A stretch of 64,000 bases of DNA, from positions 1,178,001 to 1,242,000 of the forward strand of contig JAFLBJ010000001.1 of NCBI GenBank assembly GCA_017303415.1, read 5' to 3'. Numbering within the stretch: position 1 is the stretch's first letter; each line of letters starts with the position of its first letter. This DNA is from Chitinophagales bacterium. Lineage in GTDB: Bacteria > Bacteroidota > Bacteroidia > Chitinophagales > Chitinophagaceae. Under the pieces are notes generated by a model. It did not search any database and had not been told where the DNA came from. It saw only the letters and a list, made by a program, of their open reading frames with translations. This document shows positions 27,901 through 36,161 of the stretch, one piece after another. The translations under genes were made by a program, and so were the position numbers.

Positions 27901-27907
27901 TATCTTT
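27900..27907 (+). promoter_or_regulatory. -7 element TATCTTTG for rsmA
   Basis: It is a perfect TAnnTTTG match directly after the repeat arm. The predicted transcript start (about 27911) is only one or two bases before the ATG at 27913, so the mRNA would be nearly leaderless. Confidence 0.6.
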
Positions 27908-27912
27908 GCCCC

Positions 27913-28668
27913 ATGTACACCCTCAAAAAATCCCTTGGCCAGCACTTTTTGAAAGATGAGAACATCTGTCGAAAGATCGTGCAGGAACTTCGGGAAAGAC
28001 CGTTTACCCAGTTGCTGGAGGTAGGGCCCGGAGGGGGGGCGTTGACCAAGTACCTGATCGAGATTCCGGATATTGCCTTCAGGGCGGTGGAGTTAGACCG
28101 GGAGAAAGTCGACTATTTATTAATGACCTATCCTTCGCTGAAGGATCGGATCCTGGAAGGGAGTATTTTGGATATACCGGCGCCTTTCTCCGGGAATTTT
28201 ACTGTAGTCGGCAATTTCCCCTATAACATCTCCACCCAGATCCTCTTTCGTATATTGGAATGGAGGGAGCAGGTGGAAGCGGTGATCGGGATGTTTCAGA
28301 AGGAAGTAGCCCTTCGTGTGGCGGCCAAAGAGGGAAGCAAAGTGTATGGTGTAACAAGTGTATTGGTACAAGCCTTTTATAAAGTAGAATACCTCTTTGA
28401 CGTACATGAGAATTGTTTTCAGCCTCCCCCCAAGGTTAAAAGCGCGGTGATACGGCTTTCGCCACTGGAAAATCCGCCGGTCATCGCCTCCCCGGATCGA
28501 TTGTTCAGGCTGGTGAAGTCGGCCTTTAACCAGCGCCGGAAGACCCTGCGCAACGCGACGAGGGATTGTTTTGTCAATGAAATACTGGACCTCCCGATCT
28601 TTGATCGGCGGGCTGAGCAACTATCGGTAGCAGAATTTGCCGAGCTGACATTTAAAATGAAACAGTAG
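27913..28668 (+). CDS. rsmA: 16S rRNA dimethyladenosine transferase (RsmA/KsgA)
   Basis: A 251-residue enzyme that dimethylates two adjacent adenosines in the 3' hairpin of 16S rRNA during 30S maturation. It begins with [22 protein letters not shown], has the SAM-binding motif [12 protein letters not shown] (about 36-47), and carries the catalytic motif NFPYNIST (NLPY type, here NFPY). The C-terminal RQ-rich end [13 protein letters not shown] is typical. I chose the ATG at 27913 from the -7 element and family N-terminus; an upstream in-frame ATG is inside the repeat. The dehydrogenase gene follows one base after the stop. Confidence 0.95.
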   Translation: MYTLKKSLGQHFLKDENICRKIVQELRERPFTQLLEVGPGGGALTKYLIEIPDIAFRAVELDREKVDYLLMTYPSLKDRILEGSILDIPAPFSGNFTVVGNFPYNISTQILFRILEWREQVEAVIGMFQKEVALRVAAKEGSKVYGVTSVLVQAFYKVEYLFDVHENCFQPPPKVKSAVIRLSPLENPPVIASPDRLFRLVKSAFNQRRKTLRNATRDCFVNEILDLPIFDRRAEQLSVAEFAELTFKMKQ

Positions 28669-28669
28669 G

Positions 28670-29593
28670 ATGAGAAAAGTGATCATTACGGCCCCGGCAC
28701 ATGAATACCTGATGACCCGTTTGAAAGAACAGGGTTTTGAACCGGTTTATGTTCCGGATATTGAGTACGAGGCACTGGAAACTTTAATTCCAGAAGCAGA
28801 AGGGATCGTAGTAACCACACGGGTCCGTATCGATCAACCTTTATTGGCCAAAGCCATCCAACTCAAATGGATCGGCCGCCTGGGTAGCGGGATGGAGATC
28901 ATTGATACCGCCTATGCCGAAAGCAAAGGAATTCTTTGTGTCAGTTCCCCCGAAGGAAACCGTCTGGCCGTAGCCGAGCATGTGCTGGGGATGATCCTGA
29001 ACCTGATGAACAATATTTGTTTGTCGCATCAGCAGGTACGTGAGGGCAAATGGATACGTTCCGCCAATCGGGGTACTGAATTAAGTGGCAAAACCATCGG
29101 CATCATTGGGTATGGGAATACCGGGAGTAGTCTCGCGGCACTGCTGGCCCCTTTTGAGGTCACGGTATTAGCCTATGACAAATACAAATCGGGTTTTGCC
29201 AAAGGATATATTAAAGAAGCCAGCCTGGAACAGGTAGCGCGGTATGCGGAAGTAATTAGTTTCCATGTGCCCCTAACCGAAGAAACCTTCCACATGGCCA
29301 ATACCTCCTTTTTCCAATCCCTGAAGAACAAACCCTGGTTCTTTAATGCCGCCCGGGGCAAAGTAGTCGATAATACCGCTTTGATCCAGGCCCTTAAGGA
29401 AGGCTGGATCGCAGGGGCCGGACTGGACGTATTGGAAAATGAAAAATTGGAAACCTATTCCGCGGAAGAACAAGTGCAACTGCATTGGTTGTTGCACCAC
29501 CCACAGGTACTCGTTACCCCCCATATTGCAGGCTATTCCAATGAGGCTTTCTATAAAATGGCCAGGGTATTGCTGGAAAAATTGGGTCTTTGA
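28670..29593 (+). CDS. D-2-hydroxyacid dehydrogenase family protein
   Basis: A 307-residue NAD-dependent oxidoreductase of the SerA/LdhA superfamily. It has the split catalytic domain, the Rossmann motif [19 protein letters not shown] (about 144-162), the catalytic arginine in [10 protein letters not shown], the glutamate in GLDVLENEK, and the histidine in VTPHIAGYS. There is no C-terminal ACT domain, so it is not a full-length regulated SerA. Candidate substrates are 3-phosphoglycerate or another 2-hydroxyacid; sequence alone does not decide. It starts one base after rsmA and is probably translated from the same mRNA. Confidence 0.88.
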   Translation: MRKVIITAPAHEYLMTRLKEQGFEPVYVPDIEYEALETLIPEAEGIVVTTRVRIDQPLLAKAIQLKWIGRLGSGMEIIDTAYAESKGILCVSSPEGNRLAVAEHVLGMILNLMNNICLSHQQVREGKWIRSANRGTELSGKTIGIIGYGNTGSSLAALLAPFEVTVLAYDKYKSGFAKGYIKEASLEQVARYAEVISFHVPLTEETFHMANTSFFQSLKNKPWFFNAARGKVVDNTALIQALKEGWIAGAGLDVLENEKLETYSAEEQVQLHWLLHHPQVLVTPHIAGYSNEAFYKMARVLLEKLGL

Positions 29594-29670
29594 TCAGCGT
29601 TTCGTTAATTAGGATTTCCTTATGACCAGATGCGATTTTACGCTATTAATTTAGCCCAAATACATCTGCT

Positions 29671-30114
29671 ATGAAAAGAAATCTACTCCTCTTACTTCTT
29701 TTCTCTACACTGTTCATTTCCTGCCGCAGGCAGGTCGAAGACCGCCTTTTTGGCCAGTGGAAACTGGATCAATCTTTCCGGCGCGATTTCCTGGACCGGG
29801 ACTATTTTACCACCGGGTATGAAGATGGCGTTTTCACCTTCAATGAAAGTGGTACCGCCAGCTATACCAGTGCTACCGATACCCTGACCGGTTATTGGGA
29901 AGCTGATTTTTACAACCGGGGATATTATGACGGGAATGGAAACTGGCAAAACCAGCGACAGAAATACCTGCGGATCTACCTCGTCAATTTTCAGGCGAAT
30001 CAGGTCTTTAACCTGAACCTGGATGAGTTTAACTTTCGAAATAACTGGAACTGTATTCGGGGTATCCAATATTCATATGGTCGGGATAGGATATATGAGT
30101 TTGTAAGACTTTGA
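29671..30114 (+). CDS. Small lipoprotein of unknown function
   Basis: A 147-residue protein with a clear lipoprotein signal (LLLLLLFSTLFISC, acylated cysteine at about residue 18). The body (FGQWKLDQSFRRDFL, GVFTFNESGTASYTSATDTLTGYWEADF) has the pattern of lipocalin-like proteins of Bacteroidota, a small beta-barrel with a GxW start, but similarity is weak. It has its own short upstream region with a degenerate -7 (TAATTTAG). It is followed directly by the CGCAGAGA repeat. Confidence 0.7.
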   Translation: MKRNLLLLLLFSTLFISCRRQVEDRLFGQWKLDQSFRRDFLDRDYFTTGYEDGVFTFNESGTASYTSATDTLTGYWEADFYNRGYYDGNGNWQNQRQKYLRIYLVNFQANQVFNLNLDEFNFRNNWNCIRGIQYSYGRDRIYEFVRL

Positions 30115-30120
30115 TTTTTT

Positions 30121-30306
30121 TTCACCGCAGAGAACAGGAGAACGCTGACTTACGCAGAGATTTTGAGTGAACTTCATAAATTATTGACTATTATTATTTG
30201 ATGTGCAAATAATTTTCCAACTATCTATAAATCAATTATCTATAGATTAGTCTATACTCCAAAATTTCTCTGCGTAACTCAGCATTCTCTTGTTCTCTGC
30301 GGTGAA
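30121..30306. repeat. CGCAGAGA-family inverted repeat with 40-base arms
   Basis: The arms 30121-30160 and 30267-30306 are reverse complements with few mismatches, beginning TTCACCGCAGAGAAC. About 105 bases of A+T-rich sequence lie between them. Relatives of the unit occur at 17831, 38211 and 55430. This accounts for most of the 320-base gap before greA. Confidence 0.88.
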
Positions 30307-30356
30307 TCTCCATTTTGTTCCCGGCGGTAAAAAATCCCGGGTTTTCCCGAAAATTC

Positions 30357-30364
30357 TATATTTG
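30357..30364 (+). promoter_or_regulatory. -7 element TATATTTG for greA
   Basis: A perfect TAnnTTTG match. The transcript would start near 30369, immediately before the leader hairpin at 30375. Confidence 0.65.
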
Positions 30365-30374
30365 CAATTATAGC

Positions 30375-30410
30375 AACGCTTCAGACCCTCTGAGGCGTTG
30401 TTATTTTTTT
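30375..30410 (+). terminator. Terminator-like hairpin in the greA leader
   Basis: Arms AACGCTTCAGA and TCTGAGGCGTT pair with one mismatch around CCC, and the next bases are GTTATTTTTTT. It lies between the promoter and the greA start codon, so it would act as an early terminator or attenuator in the 5' leader. Confidence 0.7.
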
Positions 30411-30433
30411 CTGTTTAATAAAAACCTTGAACC

Positions 30434-30907
30434 ATGAGTGGGTTGAATTATGTAACCAAGGAGACCTTTGAGCAAATGAAACTGGACCTCCAGCGGATGA
30501 AGGCGGTAGACCGCCCTGCTGCCTCCAGGGCCATTGCCGAGGCAAAAGAAAAGGGTGACCTGAAGGAAAATGCAGAGTATGATGCAGCCAAAGAGGCCCA
30601 GGGATTACTGGAAGCCAAGATCGCCCAAATGGAAGGGGTAATGGCTAATACACGGATCATTGACGAAGGCAGCATTGATACCAGTAAGGTCTCGATCCTG
30701 ACCAAAGTGGGACTGACCAATCTGAATACAAAAAAGACAGTGACCTATCAGATCGTTTCTGAAAATGAAGCCGACCTGAAACTGGGTAAGATCTCCGTGA
30801 CTTCCCCCATAGGTAAAGGATTGTTGGGTAAAAAAGTCGGCGAGGTGGCTGAAGTGCAGGCGCCTGCCGGGACGATCAAGTTTAAGATTGAGAATATTTC
30901 GGTGTGA
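30434..30907 (+). CDS. greA: Transcription elongation factor GreA
   Basis: A 157-residue factor that enters the RNA polymerase secondary channel and stimulates cleavage of backtracked transcripts. The N-terminal coiled coil contains the catalytic acidic tip in the sequence AKEKGDLKENAEYDAAKE (about residues 36-53; D and E residues coordinate Mg2+). The C-terminal FKBP-like domain ends with SPIGKGLLGKKVGEVAEVQAPAG. Length is normal. A terminator-like hairpin sits in its leader. The TGA stop lies inside the first repeat unit of the GTGAGAC array that follows. Confidence 0.96.
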   Translation: MSGLNYVTKETFEQMKLDLQRMKAVDRPAASRAIAEAKEKGDLKENAEYDAAKEAQGLLEAKIAQMEGVMANTRIIDEGSIDTSKVSILTKVGLTNLNTKKTVTYQIVSENEADLKLGKISVTSPIGKGLLGKKVGEVAEVQAPAGTIKFKIENISV

Positions 30908-31062
30908 GGCGTGAGACGTGAGACGTGAGACGTGAGACGTGAGACGTGAGACGTGAGACGTGATGTTCGCGGCATTAAAATTAAACTTTTTTAAGTATAT
31001 TAAATTTTCCTGACTCACGACCCACGCCTGACGTCTCACGATTCACGTCTCACGTCTTACAC
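30904..31062. repeat. GTGAGAC-family inverted repeat, locus 2
   Basis: One GTGAGGC unit followed by seven perfect GTGAGAC units (30904-30959) forms the left arm. The right arm (31011-31062) contains CTCACGA, GTCTCAC and variants in reverse complement. The loop of about 48 bases is A+T-rich. The first unit includes the greA stop codon. This is the most regular copy in the window. Confidence 0.92.
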
Positions 31063-31087
31063 ATACCCAAACTACCATACCACTACC

Positions 31088-31477
31088 ATGACCCTCTTTT
31101 CCAAAATAATCGCCGGCGAAATTCCTTCCTACAAAATTGCGGAGAATGATAAGTTCTTTGCGTTTCTGGATATTTTTCCATTGCGGGAAGGGCATGTGTT
31201 GGTGGTGCCTAAAGTTGAAACAGATAAGTTTTTTGATCTGGAGAAAGATTATTTACAAGAGATCCTTGTTTTTGCTCAGCCTATTGTTAAAGCAATGGAG
31301 AAGGTCTTCGATTGCAACCGGGTGGGCATTTCTGTTATTGGGTTGGAGGTGCCGCATGCGCACCTGCATCTTATTCCGATCAATTCGGCCAACGACCTCA
31401 ATTTTGTACAGGAGAAAATAAAGATGACGCCGGAGGAACTCTCCGCGGTACGTGACCGGATATTGGCGCAACTGTAA
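31088..31477 (+). CDS. HIT family protein (nucleotide hydrolase or transferase)
   Basis: A 129-residue cytoplasmic protein of the histidine triad superfamily, Hint branch. The sequence opens TLFSKIIAGEIPSYKIAE and contains the catalytic triad HAHLHL with histidines at 90, 92 and 94. Hint enzymes hydrolyse purine nucleoside phosphoramidates and related adenylates; the physiological substrate is unsettled. Here the residue before the triad is proline (VPHAHLHLIP), which is normal. It is convergent with ruvC, with 14 bases between the stops. Confidence 0.92.
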   Translation: MTLFSKIIAGEIPSYKIAENDKFFAFLDIFPLREGHVLVVPKVETDKFFDLEKDYLQEILVFAQPIVKAMEKVFDCNRVGISVIGLEVPHAHLHLIPINSANDLNFVQEKIKMTPEELSAVRDRILAQL

Positions 31478-31491
31478 GGGCGCCAGGAATA

Positions 31492-32082
31492 TCATTTGGC
31501 TATTTTCTGCGGGTTTTTTGAAACAAATTCTTTCCAATCATTTTTCTTCCCTTTGTTTTTTACGGGGATGGCTGATTTTTTCTTTTCAGGCAGGGCCCGG
31601 TGCCGTTGCAGGTGATGACATAGCGCTACAGCTAACGCATCGGTGGCATCAAAGTGTTTTGGTTTTTTTTCAATCAGAAAGATCGTTTGCAGCATTTTCC
31701 ATACCTGTTCCTTGCTTGCATTTCCGTTTCCAGTAACCGATTGCTTTACTTTTTTGGGTGAGTATTCGGTTACCGGAATATTGGTTTGCATGGCCGCGGC
31801 GATCGCTACACCCTGGGCTCTTCCCAGTTTGAGCATGCTTTGTACATTCTTACCGAAAAAAGGGGCTTCAATGGCAAATTCCCCTGGTTTGTATTTGATG
31901 ATGAGTCCGCAAACGGTCTCGTGAATAAGCTGAAGCCGCTTATAAATATCCTTTTGAGCCCCCGGTTTCAGGGCGCCCATCTCTAAAATGGTGACTTTTT
32001 GCCCCGAAACGGCGATCACTCCATATCCCATGACGACGGTACCGGGGTCGATCCCGAGTATTATTTTTTCAGGCTTTTGCAA
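31492..32082 (-). CDS. ruvC: Crossover junction endodeoxyribonuclease RuvC
   Basis: A 196-residue Holliday-junction resolvase. It has the first catalytic aspartate in the motif ILGIDPGTVVMGYGVI, the second acidic residue in FAIEAPFFGKN, and the final acidic pair in HFDATDALAVALCHH. The basic segment SPKKVKQSVTGNGNASKEQV contacts DNA. The C-terminal lysine-rich tail is longer than in E. coli. It acts with RuvAB; ruvB lies 13 kb away in this window. Its start is 23 bases from the divergent flippase-like gene. Confidence 0.95.
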   Translation of the reverse strand: MQKPEKIILGIDPGTVVMGYGVIAVSGQKVTILEMGALKPGAQKDIYKRLQLIHETVCGLIIKYKPGEFAIEAPFFGKNVQSMLKLGRAQGVAIAAAMQTNIPVTEYSPKKVKQSVTGNGNASKEQVWKMLQTIFLIEKKPKHFDATDALAVALCHHLQRHRALPEKKKSAIPVKNKGKKNDWKEFVSKNPQKIAK

Positions 32083-32105
32083 GGGGCTTGTATTTTTACC
32101 GATAG

Positions 32106-33119
32106 ATGAGGCTGAACAAAAATATCAAATTCTTTCTCAAATATGTTTTGGGGCCTCTCTTATTCATCTGGTTATCCTGGTCCATTTATCGCGAGATACG
32201 ACAACAGCCTAACCTGGCCCTTTCCTGGCAACAGATCAAAGCATCCCTGAATAGCCCGGAAATTGGCAAATTGATCGCCGTTATTGGATTGATGGTACTT
32301 AACTGGTCGATCGAAACAAGAAAATGGCAATTGGCGGTGCGCCAGGTACAAAAGATCTCCTTTTGGCAGGGATTCAAGGCCATACTTACCGGGGTCTCTT
32401 TTTCGGTAACCACACCCAACCGTACAGGTGAATACCTGGGGCGGGTCCTGTATATGGACGAAGGAAACCGGCTGCGAACCATTTCCCTTACCATTCTGTG
32501 CAGTATGAGTCAATTGCTCGTTACCCTGTTTGCCGGTATCATTGGTCTTCTTTTTCTATGGAACCGAATTCTGCGTGCAGAGCCCATCAGTGGATGGTCA
32601 TCCATTGGCCTTCAGGTATTGCTTTTCGGGTCTGTTCTGGCATTCATTATTTTAACACTTTTTTATTTTCGGGTATCCCTGTTCGCGCGTTGGATAGACA
32701 GGTTGTCGCGGAAGGAAAAATTCGCTTTTCTGTTGATTGAGCTGGGGGCTTTGAATGCAACTATCCTCTGGCGATTATTGTCATTATCTACCATACGGTT
32801 TGGGGTATTCATCTTGCAATACTTCCTGCTGTTTAGTTTCTTTGGCGTGGAGGTTGGATTTGTGGAGACCCTCTGGTCCACCAGTTTGGTATTTTTGATC
32901 CTGGCCATCATACCCGGATTTGCCCTGGCAGACCTGGGAATACGGGGGGAGGTGAACCTGAAGGTTTTGGGCTTATTCAGTTCAAATGCCATAGGTATCG
33001 GGTTCACAGCCGTCATAGTATGGTTCATCAATTTAATAATACCCGCATTGGCTGGTAGTTTATTAATTTTAGGCATTAAATTCTTTGGCAAACGCCCATC
33101 AAAACAAGAAGGCACATGA
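32106..33119 (+). CDS. Flippase-like integral membrane protein (LPG synthase TM region/UPF0104)
   Basis: A 337-residue inner-membrane protein with about eight transmembrane helices. The order of helices and motifs such as TGVSFSVTTPNRTGEYLGRVLYMDEGNR and FALADLGIRGEVNLKVLGLF match the lysylphosphatidylglycerol-synthase transmembrane region family (YbhN/AglD-like, PF03706). Members without a synthase domain are proposed to move lipids or to be glycosyltransferase partners; the function here is unknown. Its stop overlaps the start of the DUF3108 gene (ATGA). Confidence 0.82.
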   Translation: MRLNKNIKFFLKYVLGPLLFIWLSWSIYREIRQQPNLALSWQQIKASLNSPEIGKLIAVIGLMVLNWSIETRKWQLAVRQVQKISFWQGFKAILTGVSFSVTTPNRTGEYLGRVLYMDEGNRLRTISLTILCSMSQLLVTLFAGIIGLLFLWNRILRAEPISGWSSIGLQVLLFGSVLAFIILTLFYFRVSLFARWIDRLSRKEKFAFLLIELGALNATILWRLLSLSTIRFGVFILQYFLLFSFFGVEVGFVETLWSTSLVFLILAIIPGFALADLGIRGEVNLKVLGLFSSNAIGIGFTAVIVWFINLIIPALAGSLLILGIKFFGKRPSKQEGT

Positions 33120-33925
33120 ATGGAATGAAGTTCATCATATTTGCGGGGATCAGTTTTTTCCTCTTTTCCTTTAAAAGCCATCAGCCCAGCAATGACAGTA
33201 ATTGCGGGATGAAAAATAACGCTTTCAAATCCGGGGAGGAAGTAACATTTACAGTGTACTATGCAGTGGCCGGGTTATACGTAAATGCAGGTACAGCTAT
33301 TTTCAGCGCCAACCTCGAAACCCTCAATAACCGGCCTGTATATCATATCATAGGAGATGGCAAGACAAACAGTTCCTATGACTGGGTGTATAAGGTGCGG
33401 GACAAATACGAGTCCTATATTGATACCGCCACCCTACAGCCGCTGAAGTTCATCCGGAATGTAAACGAGGGCGGGTTCAAGAAATACGAGAACATCAGCT
33501 TCAACCGCAATGCGAATACCGCCATCACAACCGAAGGTGTGTTCAAAGTGCCCGACTGTGTACAGGATGTGCTGAGTGCTGTCTATTATGCGCGAAGCAT
33601 TGACTTCAATAAATTTAAGGTGAATGATAAGATCACCTTCCCTATGTTCCTCGATAACCAGGTCTACAGCATGTATATCCGTTACCTCGGTAAAGAAGAA
33701 GTAAAGACCAAATACGGAAAATTCAGGGCCATCAAATTCAAACCCCTTTTATTGGAAGGCACTATTTTCAAAGGCGGTGAGAGCATGACCGTTTGGGTCA
33801 GTGATGACGAGAACCATATTCCTCTCCGGATCGAAAGTCCGATCGTTGTGGGAAAAGTGAAGATCGATATGATGGGGTATAAAAACCTGCGGCATCCGTT
33901 GACTTCGTTGGTAAGACGTAAGTAA
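33116..33925 (+). CDS. DUF3108 domain protein
   Basis: A 269-residue exported protein with an N-terminal hydrophobic segment (MKFIIFAGISFFLFSF). Residues 35-260 match the DUF3108 pattern: FKSGEEVTFTVYYAVAGLYVNAGTA, a central KVRDKYESYIDTATLQPLKF, and VWVSDDENHIPLRIESPIVVGKVKIDM. The family is periplasmic and uncharacterised. Translation is coupled to the upstream flippase-like gene by a four-base overlap, so the two may work together on an envelope lipid. A second in-frame ATG at 33125 is an alternative start. Confidence 0.85.
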   Translation: MNGMKFIIFAGISFFLFSFKSHQPSNDSNCGMKNNAFKSGEEVTFTVYYAVAGLYVNAGTAIFSANLETLNNRPVYHIIGDGKTNSSYDWVYKVRDKYESYIDTATLQPLKFIRNVNEGGFKKYENISFNRNANTAITTEGVFKVPDCVQDVLSAVYYARSIDFNKFKVNDKITFPMFLDNQVYSMYIRYLGKEEVKTKYGKFRAIKFKPLLLEGTIFKGGESMTVWVSDDENHIPLRIESPIVVGKVKIDMMGYKNLRHPLTSLVRRK

Positions 33926-33931
33926 AAGCGT

Positions 33932-33956
33932 TACACGAATCAATATGATTCGTGTA
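33932..33956. terminator. Bidirectional hairpin between convergent genes
   Basis: A perfect 11-bp stem (TACACGAATCA and TGATTCGTGTA) with a three-base loop lies between the stops of the DUF3108 gene and the metallo-hydrolase. There is no strong T-run on either side. Confidence 0.65.
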
Positions 33957-34802
33957 TTAAATGTCTGCTACCCGAAAAAAGTCCTTCGGTCTGATCCCTT
34001 TTTCTGTCTGCTCCACCGTGCAACATTCCTGAGCTGCGTCGTGCTCAAAACACAGGATGTAATCATTTTCCACCGCTTCTTTCAGAAAGCTCTTTTTTTC
34101 ATTCAGTGTTGTCAATGGAAACATATCATAGGCCATGACATACGGAATGGGAATATGGCCATGCGAGGGGAGGAGATCGGCCATATACACCAGTTTGCGG
34201 CCCTTGTAACTGACCACGGGTAACATCATGGCATCGGTATGGCCATAGACAAATTTTATGGAAATGTTCGCTGTAAACGGTGTATCTCCCTGTGCTGCTT
34301 TTTCTATGAATTTCAATTGCCCACTTTCCTGGATCGGAAGAATATTTTCCTTCAGAAAGGAGGCTTTCTCCCGGTCATTGGGTTGAACCGCCCACTCCCA
34401 ATGATCTTTATTGCTCCAGAAAGTAGCTTTTGGAAAGACGGGCACCAGTTTATCTCCTTGCCGGACAATAGACCCCCCACAGTGATCAAAATGCAGATGG
34501 GTAAGAAAGACATCCGTAATGTCCGACGCATGATAACCTACCCGTTGAAGTGACTTTTCCAGGGTGTCTTCCCCGTGTAAATAGTAATGACGAAAGAATT
34601 TCTCTTCCTGTTTATCCCCGATACCATTGTCAACCAGGATAAGCCGTTCGCCATCTTCAATAAGAAGACAGCGCAAGGCCCAGGTGCACATATTGTTTTC
34701 GTCTGCAGGGTTGATCTTGTTCCACATGCTCTTTGGCACCACGCCAAACATGGCACCCCCGTCGAGTTTGAAGAGCCCGGTTTCTATTGAATAGAGTTTC
34801 AT
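33957..34802 (-). CDS. MBL-fold metallo-hydrolase (lactonase-like)
   Basis: A 281-residue metallo-beta-lactamase-fold enzyme. The dinuclear metal motif THLHFDHCGG (HxHxDH) is present, together with later metal-site candidates in YGHTDAMML, YMADLLPSH (bridging aspartate) and FEHD. The sequence resembles the AiiA/quorum-quenching lactonase-like branch, though family membership does not prove a lactone substrate. It has no signal peptide. It starts ten bases after the MFS gene stop and is the last gene of a run that begins at ftsX. Confidence 0.85.
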   Translation of the reverse strand: MKLYSIETGLFKLDGGAMFGVVPKSMWNKINPADENNMCTWALRCLLIEDGERLILVDNGIGDKQEEKFFRHYYLHGEDTLEKSLQRVGYHASDITDVFLTHLHFDHCGGSIVRQGDKLVPVFPKATFWSNKDHWEWAVQPNDREKASFLKENILPIQESGQLKFIEKAAQGDTPFTANISIKFVYGHTDAMMLPVVSYKGRKLVYMADLLPSHGHIPIPYVMAYDMFPLTTLNEKKSFLKEAVENDYILCFEHDAAQECCTVEQTEKGIRPKDFFRVADI

Positions 34803-34811
34803 GGATGCAAG

Positions 34812-36110
34812 TTAGACAAATGATTTTTTACGGCTTCTGGCGGCAGTGAGTAACAACCAGAAAAGTCCCAGGGCAAAGAACACGATCAGGGCCAGAATGG
34901 AATTGCGCATACCTCCGTTGTGTTCGGTCAATCCTTCAATAAATCCAAAACTAAACAAGCCAATCACAATGGCCAGCTTCTCGGTGATATCATAAAAGCT
35001 GAAGAAGGAAGCGGTGTCCTTTGTTTCAGGCATAAGTTTGGAATAAGTGGACCGGCTCAGGGATTGAGTACCCCCCATAACCAATCCGACAAGTGAGGCA
35101 AGGATATAAAAATGAAATTCGGTTTGGATAAAATATCCGGCGATACAAACGCCGATCCAAAGGATAACAGCAAGGATCAATACTTTCAGGTTTCCCCATT
35201 TGGCTGAAAGACGGGCCATCCCCATGGCACCGGCAATGGCAACCAATTGAATGATGACCGCTGTGATGATGAGTTTGGAATCTTCCAGTTTAAGTTCTTT
35301 TATGCCAAAGTCGATCGCTACCAGCATTACGGTTTGCACCCCCATGCTATAGAAGAAAAACGAGGTCAGGAAACGTTTCAGGGCAGGCATATGACGTAAC
35401 TGGTTCCATACCAGTTTGAGCTCATGAAATCCATTGACAAGGATATGCTTCCGGGCCTTTCGCTCCTGTAAGGGAGGTGCCGGAAGCCGGGAGAACGTGA
35501 GTTGTGCGAAACCGATCCACCAAAGTCCTACCAGCAGGAAAGTAAGTTGAAGGGGGAGTTTTTTATCCGATTCCGGCATAAAAAGTACCAGGGCAAAACC
35601 GATCATCTGCATGATCACACTGCCAATATAACCCATGGTATAGCCTTTGGCGGAAATGCGGTCCATATCCTTTTCGGCAGCGATATCGGGGAGATAGGAA
35701 TTGTAAAATACCTGGCTTCCATAGAATCCGATTCCGGCGATCATAAAACAAACCAGCCCCAGCGTCACATGGTCCCCATCAAAAAAGAACAACAAGGAAC
35801 AGCTAAGGGCACCCAGGTAACAGAAGAACCGCATGAACTGTTTTTTATTGCCTTTATAGTCGGCAATGGAAGAAAGGATCGGGGACATCAGTACCACGAG
35901 CAGGAAGCCAAATGACAACACATAATCTTTGAGCTCGGTGTTGACGAAATTCCGCCCCAGAAAAGGGATCCCATTGGGAAAATTCTCTTTGGAGGTTATG
36001 GCAGCATAATAGGCAGGGAAAAAGGTTGTGGTGATCACCAGGTTGTAAACGGAATTCGCCCAGTCATACATAGCCCAGGCGTTTACTACTTTTTTAGGAG
36101 CCGTCTGCAT
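34812..36110 (-). CDS. MFS transporter (UMF1/Atg22-like)
   Basis: A 432-residue transporter with about twelve helices. The start sequence KKVVNAWAMYDWANSVYNLVITTTFFPAYYAA is diagnostic of the UMF1/Atg22-like branch of the major facilitator superfamily. The central loop contains the expected charged segment (LPAPPLQERKARKHI), and GGTQSLSRSTYSKLMPE is the second-half motif. I chose the ATG at 36110 because the in-frame sequence upstream to 36149 is low-complexity repeat (CAATTTGAG units). Substrate unknown; Atg22 exports amino acids in yeast. Confidence 0.86.
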   Translation of the reverse strand: MQTAPKKVVNAWAMYDWANSVYNLVITTTFFPAYYAAITSKENFPNGIPFLGRNFVNTELKDYVLSFGFLLVVLMSPILSSIADYKGNKKQFMRFFCYLGALSCSLLFFFDGDHVTLGLVCFMIAGIGFYGSQVFYNSYLPDIAAEKDMDRISAKGYTMGYIGSVIMQMIGFALVLFMPESDKKLPLQLTFLLVGLWWIGFAQLTFSRLPAPPLQERKARKHILVNGFHELKLVWNQLRHMPALKRFLTSFFFYSMGVQTVMLVAIDFGIKELKLEDSKLIITAVIIQLVAIAGAMGMARLSAKWGNLKVLILAVILWIGVCIAGYFIQTEFHFYILASLVGLVMGGTQSLSRSTYSKLMPETKDTASFFSFYDITEKLAIVIGLFSFGFIEGLTEHNGGMRNSILALIVFFALGLFWLLLTAARSRKKSFV

Positions 36111-36128
36111 CGTTAGGTTGGTTTGACA

Positions 36129-36155
36129 CAATTTAAGCAATTTGAGCAATTTGAG
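36129..36155. repeat. Short tandem array of a 9-base unit
   Basis: Three near-identical units (CAATTTAAG, CAATTTGAG, CAATTTGAG) lie between the MFS gene start and the uppP stop. A partial unit (AATTG) follows. It is not long enough to form a stable hairpin. Confidence 0.6.
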
Positions 36156-36161
36156 AATTGC

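Noticed and set aside
30904-31062. GTGAGAC array as a CRISPR
   Set aside because: Units are seven bases with no spacers, and the array has an inverted partner; no cas genes are present.
34538-34790. Small open frames opposite the metallo-hydrolase gene
   Set aside because: They are shadows of the conserved minus-strand gene.
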